Positions 25,937-37,900 of a stretch of DNA of 64,000 nucleotides are shown in pieces. The stretch is taken from positions 1,519,443 through 1,583,442 of the forward strand of contig CH003245.1 in assembly GCA_000149265.1 (NCBI GenBank), in the 5' to 3' direction. Within the stretch, counting starts at the first letter, position 1. The number at the start of each line of letters is the position of its first letter. The notes under the pieces were generated by a model. It had not been told where the DNA came from, ran no database searches, and saw only the letters and a program-made list of their open reading frames with translations. The stretch is from Ciona savignyi. Lineage: Eukaryota > Chordata > Ascidiacea > Phlebobranchia > Cionidae. The position numbers and the translations under genes are program-made.

Positions 25937-28900
25937 TCAAGAAACAGAATTTGCCAAGCGGTGTCGCTTTAAAAAATTTGAAATTGCTTCGGCCACTTTT
26001 TGTGGACAATCTTCGTGAACAGCATGGCCGCTTTTAGGCAGCACCTGTGCATAAACATTTACAATTTAATCAAACTGTAATAAATCTTTACAATATTTTA
26101 TAACAATCGTTTTGTTACTGTTATTTATAATGTTTAAATTTCTGTTTTTGCACTGTATTTTGGTTTTGAATTTATAGGTAAACTTTGTGGACCTTTTTTA
26201 TATCTTGATAATCAAAACTGAAATTTTATAATTAACATCTCTCTGAATTTATAATCAAAACTGAAAAAAGGTACTAATTTGAATTGTGCCCACTTTACAG
26301 TACAGAGATGTTATTCAGGAAATGAAAATAGTAATGAAATTTATTGCTGCTTTGCACTTGTCCTACGTACCTGCATTTGAAACTTCCCTTGCATTTGTCC
26401 AATAGTCAACTCCCTATCTAGTCGATCCACCCCTAGTAGACAACAAATGCACTTCTAAGAACTAAAATTATTAAAATGTTGCTTTATACTCATACGTCCA
26501 TTCAAAATTTTTAAGTTGTTTTATGCATATGCTGCTTAATAAAGTTCAAGCACCACACATACAACCTGTAGCTTTACAACAAAATGGGATTTAAGGAAAT
26601 CATAAAACAAAATTTGATGTAACCACTTGTTTGAGTAAGGCGTCTAGCCACCCCTAAAATCAACATGATGGATCAGATTACGTGAGCATTAGAAAGTTAG
26701 TGATTAATCCCAGTTCAGTAGAAGCCTTCTTTCCTCTCCAATTGTTATAGATTATAAATTTCCGGGAGGTTGTCAATAGTCTGGTTAGAGCCCTAACACA
26801 GTGAAGTGGTGAAAATAAAACATTGTTTGCAAGTAGGCAATACTGACCTGCGAGCATAAGCATTTTAGGGGCAGAAACAGAAAGGAAATTCGCAGATAGC
26901 CCTTTAAACCAGCCTTCCCAGAACTGAGAACTTGCTTGAAGGTTGGTACGCCATACTAGACAGGATGTCGAATTTCTAAACAGACAGCAGACCCAAGTTA
27001 AAAAGGTTACCATATCATAGGTTTTATCAATAATAACATATCAATTCATTGGTTAAATGAGAACCTTAAGCTCTCAAATTAGCTAAAAAGCTAAGGATAT
27101 ATATATTCACGTTTATCCCCAAAAAGGTTGTCATGGGTAGAAATATTCAATAGTCTTAAAAAATTATGATAAGTACGTTACAGCAAGTGTTGTTAACCAA
27201 TCCACCCTGACTTGGCTCTTTTTACGCTGACCACACTGTTTTTTTATCGCCATGACACAGAATAATACGATACGTCACGAAATCAGCAGCCGCCCTATTG
27301 AAAGGGAACAAATAACACCGTGTTTTATGATTAAGTCGATACCGATCAATGCGTTTTCTGTGTCATCATTAAACTAATCTGTGACGTATGAGACCGAGAT
27401 ATTTACCAGTTACGTATTGCACGTGAGGGGTCGATACAGGAATATTAAATCGTTAAGAATGCGGCTTGATACGACGAAAAAAACACAAGAAATGCCAATA
27501 CTGCGCTTGTTCTCATTTGCGATTTGTATGTATTATATCTAATGGCCGCGTCTGTGTGTAGGTAGGACAGAATAGGTTCTTTGGAGAAGAGTAAAAAATA
27601 TTCAGAAAACTTACTGCGGGATATTTAGTCTAAAGCTGATGTCTCGGAGCCAGGTGTAGTAAAATTAGATCGTTCAAACCAGTATATGACCGATATAAAA
27701 AGAATATTACTGGTGGTCACCGCAACCGCAGATAAACACAAATAGGATTTAACACGTCAATTAAATTAAGTGATTTAGCGGAATGTTGGACATGATTCAA
27801 CGAAATCCTTAATGTGATTAACCGGGACAAACAAGTAGGGCACAGCGTAAGAATACAATGCTGGTATCATAGCTGAGGTAGGCGTAACTTAAATATTTTA
27901 AAATATATATAGAAATTGCAGTGTTGCATTTTACGGTAAGTAGGGCACATATGTAGTTTAACACGAGAAATATTGATCGCTTTAAACACACAGCAGCATT
28001 TACCTGATGTAAAGCACAATTTATTTACGAGGTATTTAAAGCGGTAATGTTGTAAACGGAATTTCGCCAGAGGTGATACTTACACTTAAAGTTCTGCGCA
28101 CGGCACTAAAAATACCATAAAATCGTTGCACTCAGTACAAGAAAACATACCAGAGTCATTTTAACAATAGCAAAGGATATGTAAATGTTAGTGACTGTTT
28201 AAAGATCCAGTAACTAAGTTCAGGCCGCTCTTCGTAGACAAGTTTATTCAATTATAATGTCATAATCATGAATTGTGAAAGGAACTCCACTGTGAACTAA
28301 GTGGCAGAACAGTTATTTACAGTGTTAGTTACTCAGGAACCTGTTAACGGTAAGTTGTGTGGCCGAACGGTTAACGCGATTGATACATTTATCAAGTATA
28401 TACAAAAACGGTCATGGTGACAATCTCATATGGGGTTGAAACCTAGCCGGCTAAAAAACCTGTTATCGAAGTAAAAACTAATAACTGGTTATAGAAAATA
28501 ACGGGATTACCAGATTAAAAGTTTGGTTCACCATAAAGGGATGGAAAGAAGCGATTACTTACAAGAGGTATAAGCGATGAACTGACAGTAAACAAGATGT
28601 ATCATTGCTCTATAAATAACATCGATGGAGACTCCATATAAACAGATATAAATACACTGATATAGTATACTGTGCTAAGGACTATAGTTAATGTGTTAAA
28701 AGGTGGAAAGAAGGTGAAAAGGCAATGTCGGTGAACTATTAGATTACGTGGATAAGTGTGTCAGTGATTGATTAATTGTCCGCAGCGATTTTATTTCAGC
28801 AAATCTGCTAACCACTTGATTTATGATTGTAAATGTGTCGAGGACAGTCGAGGTTACTTGCAACTGCGGGTTTATTTAATCTATGCGTGCAGCTCCTAAA

Positions 28901-31900
28901 GTCCTTGGTTTACCGGCGAAAAAATAGGAAATCATATGCGATTTACCATTTTAAATTTTACGTAGGGCCCGGTTGATAAAAATGCAAGATTTACCATGTG
29001 GAAGTCTTTTTTTCTTCAAAAGACATAAACAAGTTAGTTGTATTGCTCTTTCTGTTTTTGTTTACGCTTGGTTTTATTTTATAACATGAGGTACGACGTG
29101 ACGGTGTTATGATTTCACCCGGTATGACACAGTCTATTTCCGTAATATTATTGTTCTGTCGGACTTGGTCTTATTTACAATATCGCCCCGCGCGCCACGG
29201 TAAGTAAACAAAGGAGTTAAACAGGCAAGAAATATGCATTTTGAGGACGTTCTTATACATTGGTTGGTATCTTTCGAACAATTGCAATTAAGATGGAGAC
29301 AGAGGTGTTTATATGAAGGCGATTGATTGAAAATATGCAATGCATTGCACGAGTTGGAAGGCAACATTAATACACAACTCAATCATTTCCTGATGAGTGG
29401 CCGACGGCATGTTGCTGTCACAAAAACTAGAAAATTGATTGTGGGATGGAGGGTAGGATGTTTAATTATAGGTCAGGCCGTGCTAGAAATATAAACCTAC
29501 GTTCCGGGAAAAAGTCGAAGAACTGTGTTGCGAAATCGACAAAACTGCATGTTAAGTTTACCGCCGAAGAAATACGCGTGTTTATGTTTGAAGGGCCGGA
29601 AAGACCGATCTACTCGGCGACTAACCTATATATTTATTCGAGACAAGCAAAATCAAACTGCAAAAAATCGCGGTTTCTGATAAGCCTTTAATGTCTTTTC
29701 CAAAAAGAAAATGTAAATTAAGGGTGTTTTACGCATAGTTTAACTTCACCCTAATGACGAGTTCGCTGAAAAAATCTAGAATATTTTATGCGTTAGTTTT
29801 CCACGTAGAGTGTCGACAGGGCGCGCGTTAATGGTTAATTATATACATTCAGCTGGTATAGCATGACTACAGCGGCAACTAGAAAACTACAGCATACGTG
29901 GGCATGCAAATTTATTTATAAATTAACTGGTGGGAGATGCACAAGTTGGTATAAATGCGTGGTGGCGCGATGGTTCAGGTGTATAATGCGAGTAGTTACA
30001 GTTGAATATCGATTTCAAATTTTTGTTTTACGAGATGCCTAACACTATATTTCAAATATATGTTACATTTTGTTAAGTGCTTTGCAGTTAAGGTGAAATT
30101 ACGTAAACAATACTTCAAATTACATGTATAGTAAGATAAAGTTTGTTCTCTTTGCTTTTACATAGCAGTGACCATAGACAACTAAGCAACTGAACTTTGT
30201 TGAGTAATCACTTGTACAGGATTTTGGAAGTGTTCGACAATGGAAATGCTTCATTTAGAAGACTGGGAACGGGAAGCAATTTTGCGGGTAATGGAATATA
30301 TCAGTTATATTACTGTCGTTTTGTGGCGATTTTGAGTCGCAACCATAGTTAGTTTGTGTGTAAGCTGCGAAGTGTATTGCTGCCGTAAGGGTGCCTCTAA
30401 ATACTACAGGACCGCTTGGAGCGCTTGGATCGCTTGGATCACTTAGATTGCTATGGAAAGTAATTCTAACCCTGTCCCAAACACTAATCTCAACCCCAGA
30501 ACTAACTTTAACCCCAACCCTAACATTAATATCATGGCTTTTGTAATTACTAAGTATAGTAAGCAATCCAAGCGCTCCAAGCGCTCCAAGCGATTTAAGC
30601 GCTCCATGCGCTCCAAGCGGTCCAAGCGCTCCTGTAGTATTTAGAGGTACCGCTGCCGTAATTACCTAAAACAAGAGTTTTGATCATATTAGGAGGAAAA
30701 TTATGTACACAATGTTGTTTGTATAAATGATTAAGGCTGCGAGTTTTCATAATTATTAATAACTTGTAAATGCATGATAGGTGCGCCAAACTTCACTGCA
30801 TTATTACAAAAAAATCTGCATTTTTAAAATGTTTTGAGACAGTAAATCAAATCGATGAAAGATTTTAACTTCAAATTACAAACTAGTCTACATTGTAATA
30901 ATAATTATATTTTTCGGATCTTTGGAGGAAGTTACCGGTAATCGGGCATCTGGGGTTAGTCGATGACAGATTCCAACTTCCATATACAGGTATTAAAGCG
31001 ACAGCGGTCGCTGCAAGAGATAGACGAACGACGAATCAACCAACTTGCTGTTCGGGTACAGCTCCAGAGAATCAACGATACGAGGAGCACAAAATTAGAA
31101 AAGTAATTTTTTCTGTCATACCGGTCGTGTGCGGATGATTTATCAAGCAGTAATTAAGGATACGGACTGCGAGTAACACAACGAAACGTGTGATATAAAA
31201 TGTATTTTTTCCGATTTTTACTTTAAAACTCTGTAAAAATCTAACCAAATATAACTTATGTAGGTTTATGTGGTTCGTCTAGTTAACTAGTTTGTAGTGC
31301 ATCTAACGATATTTCTTTATCGCTCAGTGAATTGAAGACAAAGACTGGGAAATGGCATCAGGAGTTATTACGACGCAGATGCCCAAGCGCCGTTTATGAG
31401 CCACCAGAAACGCTGTTGTTGCGTCGACTCTCCAGCGAAACAAGGAGTCGGGATGGTGCCACCTCCTTCACAGGATCAACACCGACTCGGGTGAACAGTT
31501 TGCCAACAAGAGGTCGCAATTATAGCGGCACAAATTTAGACGACGTTCGCGAATGGGTCGAAAACTGCCACAACGAGGCCGATTTCGCTGATTCTGTTCA
31601 ATTTGACATTTCACCCTCGAAGCAAACCAATAACTCCGAAGGATTTTCAGAAACCTCGGACCACAACGAGCACTTTGAAACAAGGAAATAACTACTTTAA
31701 AGTTTTGCTAGCTCAGACTTTTAGGTATACATTAAAAGCTATTTCATTTTCGCTTAGGCCTTTATTTTCCTTCATTCATTTTTGCATTATTTTTAGTTTT
31801 TCAGTTTTCAGTTTCACATATTCAAAACAAAATAAATCATTTATGTTTTTAATAAAATATATTAAATTCGTATATATATGTGACAAGGACAGTGTATTGC

Positions 31901-34900
31901 TTTCCATCAAACGAATAATTTAGCAAGTCCGGCCATATAGTTAAATAGGTAGCGCATCGGTCAACCTGTAGCTTAAGCTGGTTTTCGATCCGACAACCTA
32001 ACGACTATGTTCCTGGGCACACCTTGCGGGCAATGCACGATTACAGTGGGTCAATGAGTTAAAACTGTAGCAATATGTCCTTTATATTTCATACAGTGCA
32101 ATAGCTCTTGCAACTTATTGACAGCGGCTAACAGCTTAATGTTTATACGTATTAAATCACCCTATAGTATACTTTATAGTTTTCGAACATTGGGCTATTA
32201 CGGTTGTAATGTTTTCAACGTATTTAACTGCGAGAGTACTTGCAATAGGACGGTTGTTACAATTTATTTTTGCGCAGTTTTTGCGATTATTTGAACATTT
32301 AAGTTTAAATGTTAATGGGTTGTAGTAGAAAAATAAAGCTTTACCACAATGGTAATCCAATTAAACACACACTAAACATTATTATTGAAAAACAACGACA
32401 TTGTTGTTTTTTATTCTTTTATCATTCTTGGATGCAGGGCTGGTTTCAAATGGCTTTAATTCGAATGCCAAATTTCAGTGTTTAAATATTTTTAAGGTAT
32501 AGTATTTGTTCTAATTATTTGAAAACTCGTTTTAATCACGCCGTGCATTTTCAAGTTTCAAACAATTGTTGTATTCGAACTAAAACAGCACAAATCGCTG
32601 GTAAAACAGCGGATTTGTCGTTTCTTCGAAACTACATAGTTTCATTGAGCTGCGTTTACAAGCATGGCATTTGCACTGCACATACACTACATGACGTTAA
32701 TAAGCTACGTATTTTACGTACTGTTGGTTAAAGCATCATAGAACAATTTCGAAAATTAATCGAATGTAGTATGACGTATTGCATGCAATTTATAGTTTGT
32801 CGTATACCGACATAATTGGCTGCTCGTTCCAAGAAAAAACTACAAGGTACAAAGCAATCTCTAAATGACGAACGACGGTCTAAATTCACGATGTAATCAA
32901 CGCGACCTGGATACTCGTCTAAATCGAGCGCGCAATTATTATCTATTGTTTCGACCGCAAACATTATCATTGTGCGTCTTTTAGATATTCTTCTATGTTT
33001 TTTTTCCTTGGAGCCAAATGGCATATAAAAGACCTCATTTCATCAGAGAGATATAGACACGGAGTTGTCTAGGCTTACAGCACTGTGTTCCAAATCCACA
33101 GTATGTATAGCCTAGGATCTTGTGGCCTCGAGGGCGGGAATACGCTTAACGTACCCTACAGCCCGTCCCCATTTATAAAACTACGTAGCCGGTTATGCTT
33201 ATGTATTATTGTAATTGTACCGTTGCGTTATCGGAGTCAAACAATAAATAATAAAGCTAAACTGCTACCCGTCTATCCTGTATAATATAATAAAAAAAAA
33301 GGAAATTCAATAAGCAGCCGCTACAATTGGTGAATACCCGTAAACGTGGTTGAACTCATCAACCTTCCGATGCCTAACGTTACCTATGTCCTGCTTTCTC
33401 GGACACGTTAATATTATTTGTTTTCAGCATTTATTTCCGAAAGATGCAGCCTTTACGATCCTGTACGTCGACGACGGAAATAAACACCGGCGTCATGTCG
33501 TGGAATCGAATCGTTCCGTCAAAGCCAAGCCCAAAATCCGCGTCAACCAAACCAGGTGTGTCTATTTCAAAAGTACCGTCGGACCACGGTCACCTTAACG
33601 CGACCTTAGCAAGAAAAGGCGCTAACTAACTGTTGGAGCGAACTTCGCACATACAACCAACAGATTTACATCCCCCACTCATGTTACTGGAGGGAGGTCC
33701 AATTTAACCTGGTATTAGCGGATGGCTGGCAGACACAATTGAACGGAACATCAATCTCAACAACCCTCTGAAATTTCTACAAGAACAACTCCCGGAAGTT
33801 TACTGCTGGTCGGACGAAGGAGGGCGGTTCAATCGATAAGAGTACAACAGGACTGTCTATATACACCCAGGTGCGCCTATGTCTACAAGTCTGTTTTATA
33901 TTGCCTGGGCCAATTATCGAAGGCCTGGATTACACGGCGTCCTCTGCTACCCGAGCAAGAAGCTCTCCGAGGCGCGACTGTTGGTGCTTCAATAAGCATA
34001 AAATCCAACAGGAATTTTGTCTCCATCCGACCACGATGGAGACCGTCTATTTTCGTCGTCCAAGGAACGATGGACGAATATTACACCTGGGTGCTCGAAA
34101 CGAACTGTTGACTCTTTATCGGGAAGGCCGAACTTCAAAAGAATCCACCGGGCGAACTTTACTTCAAGTTATTCAAAACCCGAAAAAAAGGAGGTATGTC
34201 GTATACCGACATAATTGGCTGCTCGTTCCAAGAAAAAACTACAAGGTACAAAGCAATCTCTAAATGACGAACGACGGTCTAAATTCACGATGTAATCAAC
34301 GCGACCTGGATACTCGTCTAAATCGAGCGCGCAATTATTATCTATTGTTTCGACCGCAAACATTATCATTGTGCGTCTTTTAGATATTCTTCTATGTTTT
34401 TTTTCCTTGGAGCCAAATGGCATATAAAAGACCTCATTTCATCAGAGAGATATAGACACGGAGTTGTCTAGGCTTACAGCACTGTGTTCCAAATCCACAG
34501 TATGTATAGCCTAGGATCTTGTGGCCTCGAGGGCGGGAATACGCTTAACGTACCCTACAGCCCGTCCCCATTTATAAAACTACGTAGCCGGTTATGCTTA
34601 TGTATTATTGTAATTGTACCGTTGCGTTATCGGAGTCAAACAATAAATAATAAAGCTAAACTGCTACCCGTCTCCCTTGTAAAGTCAAATTAGATATTAT
34701 TTCAATAAGCAGCCGCTACAAGTTCATACGAAAGATTTTGATGCGTATTTTGCGTCGTATTAATTCCACGAAAGCTATTTTACTATTCGAACCCAAACCT
34801 GCTCGGATGTACAAGCTAAATTAGGCACAACAAAATTAGGATTTAAAATTCGTATATGCAGTTAAGTTAGCTCGATAAATAAAACAATTCCATAATTCTA

Positions 34901-37900
34901 GTCTATAATAGAATGCGTTTAATTGAATTAAACATTTATATACCTTATATTTGCAATACATAGATTTTAATTAATACTTTAAAGGGTTAAAAAATTAAGA
35001 AACCAAACAAATGTTTCAATCCATCCACTTGAACTACTTTATGTAATATCAACATTAAAAGTAAAAATATGATGTGAACCTTTTAGGTGTCGTCAACCGG
35101 TTACCATATCTGTAAAATGCGTCGCTATAAATGAGAATCGTCAGTTTGGCATCCGTTAAATTTCGTGTAAATGTTACGTCGGATGACATACATCGATCAC
35201 GTAGAGTGATTGAATGGTACCACCGGTATGTAATCACGAAAGTTTAGTTTTCGTGATAAGTTACGGCATGTTCCATGCGTTGTATGTATGTGCTTACCTC
35301 ACAGTACTTTGTGCGTCGTCTTCGTTGACGGTGCTGGTAGGTTGGTGCGGGGTTGAAGCACGGTTCTCTGCTCTGTCGGGAAATTGATAATTTACCTGGT
35401 TAACAGCCACCTGGCCCCCATATTTTTAATGTTGACTAAAAAAAATGTTTCTCACCTCTATATATTAATATTGTACTTGTGAAACTTATAGTTTTGCTAG
35501 ATCATTTGTTTTGAAAATAATACAATAATTATACAAAAATTCGAATACTATTTGAAAATATTAACAACTTCAATAAAGTGAATCTCACCAACTAAGTCCT
35601 GAAAACTTTTAAAAATGAAATGAATAACAGACGAAAATTATGAACGGGAATCGAACATTGTGACGTAACAACGCGCTTCATCGCCAACGCGATTGCGAAT
35701 TCGCCGAAACATCTCAAACATTTATACACGTCACTTTACATACATCATTTATTGTAAAATGGCCTTTCTTTTCTTCTTAGCATGAAAGAAAAAGGGCATT
35801 GTGCGGCGATAAAAGTTCAGCAGGCAGTGTACAAAGTGAGTAATCTGGCGAGTCAAATTACGGGTGGTATTCTCACGGTTGTTGTTAATACCGACCAGCT
35901 TTAGAAATGCGACACAATAGATTGGTGTCGCGATTATCAAGGTTAAGAATGCAAATGAACTGTGGTTAATTGCCACATTTTGTGCGAAATTGCACAAGAA
36001 TATAGTTAAAAAAATGTTTTTCTTGTGATCTTATAATAGGCTATACAGGTAAACTTTTACAATTGCATCATGTGTTTTGCCGTTTCGTTGAATTTGATAA
36101 AGTAAACAAAACTACAAAGTTTAAACTATATACAAAAGACAGTGTTTATTTCCTCATTTCCTGTTTCAGTGCCGGAAAAACTTAAGCCCTTCAGCTGTAT
36201 TTCATACTTGCTGAAGATTTCTACCGGGGTTAGATGTGTTTAATTAGCGAAATGCTGCACCTAGAAGATTGGGAACGGGAAATTATTTTGCAGGTAAAAG
36301 GAACTTGGTTAATAATGCCGCCGTTTTGTGCCGTTTTTTGATTTATACATGACATTTGCTTGCGCTTTGTTGGCTATTACAGCGTTAGCTGATCAGTTGT
36401 TTAAAGTGTTAGTTTAGACACGAGCAGTTTTTACTATTTTTTCAGTGGTTTAATATGTTAGTTTGGACGTGAGCAGTTTTTGGAGGCTACATCAGGCAGT
36501 TTTTCCCTGCCACTTTTCTGTTTTTAAATTTGTGCAAAAGTCTTGCACATGGTCCTTCGATATAGAATTGTTTGTGTACACTATTTATACGGTGCTCAGG
36601 GCGGGCGGACGACTTATACTGCGAAGTAATGCTGCTTTGATAGCTGTACGAGACCAGTGTTTTATAACATTGATAGAGGAAAAATAGAATATACATTTAA
36701 TTATTAAACTTTTTGTGTTAGGTGAGTCAAACCACACAAGATTTCTAAATAGAAGTTATGTTAGTTTTTACCTGTTTAGCTGCAAAGTACGTGCAGTGCC
36801 TCAAACTAGTCCACATTGTAATGACAATTCTATTTTTCGGATATTTGGAGGAAGTTACCGGTAATCGGGCATCTGGGGTTAGTCGATGACAGATTCCAAC
36901 TTCCATATGCAGGTATTAAAGCGACAGCGGTCGTTGCAAGAGATAGACGAACGACGAATTAACCAACTCGCTGTTCGAGTACAGCTCCAGAGAATCAGCG
37001 ATACGAGGAGCAAAAAATTAGAAAGGTAAATTTCTCTATGTTTTAGCTATTTTACGCCTGAACTCCGGAATCCTGTAAAATTCACTTATACTTTTTGCAT
37101 TTTTATGTCTTTTGGCAATTCGTATAGGCCTGAATACTCGACTAGTTGACGTTTTTGAACGCTGTGGTGTTGGGTAGTAGACATGATTAAAATCTCCCGG
37201 TATATATAGAATTGTTGGTGCTCTATCTAGTTTGTGCTCTAACGGTATTTTTTATCGTTCAGTGAATTAAAGACAAAGACTGGGAAATGGCATCAGGAGT
37301 TGTTACGACGCAGATGCCCCAGCGCCGTTTATGAGCCACCAGAGACACTGTTGTTGCGTCGACTCGTCTGCGATACCGGGAGCCTAGATGGCACGACCAT
37401 CCTGTCAGGATCAACGCCAACTCGTGTGAACAGTTTGCCCACCAGATGTCGCGATTACAGCGGCACAAATTTAGACGACGTTCGCAAATGGGTCGAAAAC
37501 TGCCATAGCGAGGGCGATTTTGATGATTCTGTTCAATTTGACATTTCACCTTCTAAGCAAACCAATAGCTCCGAAGGCTTTTCAGAAACCTCGGACAAGA
37601 ACGAATGCTTTGAAACAAGGAAGTAATCATTTTAAGAATTCCGTTATCTTAAACTTTGAAAGCTCTTTCATTTTCGCTTCCGCTTTTATTTTCCTTCATT
37701 CAGTTTTTTTTATAAAGTTCATGCCTCACACATTTAAAGCAAAATAAAAAAGAATTTTTGTTTTTACAAACGCATTAGGTTCACTTTGATTAGGGGTTTT
37801 GGAAAACGGACCATCTTCAAAATACCCCACGTTTATCAATTAAAATTTCTGATCCCAACATTACAGCATAGAATGGTCATTTTCATCCGCGAGTGTGAGT

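Larger units (their letters stand above)
32794..34724 (+). mobile_element. Short non-autonomous LTR retrotransposon
   Basis: Two direct LTRs (32798-33325 and 34197-34720) begin TGTCG and end CTACA, with a 4-bp target duplication AGTT on each side (32794-32797, 34721-34724). A primer-binding-site-like TGGTGAATACCCG follows the left LTR by two bases, and a polypurine tract GAAAAAAAGGAGG (about 34182-34194) precedes the right LTR. The 871-bp interior has only broken frames (for example SGWLADTIERNINLNNPLKF near 33716-33775) and no reverse transcriptase, integrase or protease motifs, so it relied on another element. It lies in the PPME1 intron between the first nested gene and the 75-bp PPME1 exon. 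Confidence 0.85.

Noticed and set aside
30470-30535. Interstitial telomere repeat
   Set aside because: The ACCCTAAC-like units are imperfect and belong to the core of the TIR element also found at 60961.
32728-33024. 98-codon minus-strand frame that recurs at 34169-34423
   Set aside because: The repetition comes from the two LTRs; the frame runs antisense to the LTR signals and has no motif.
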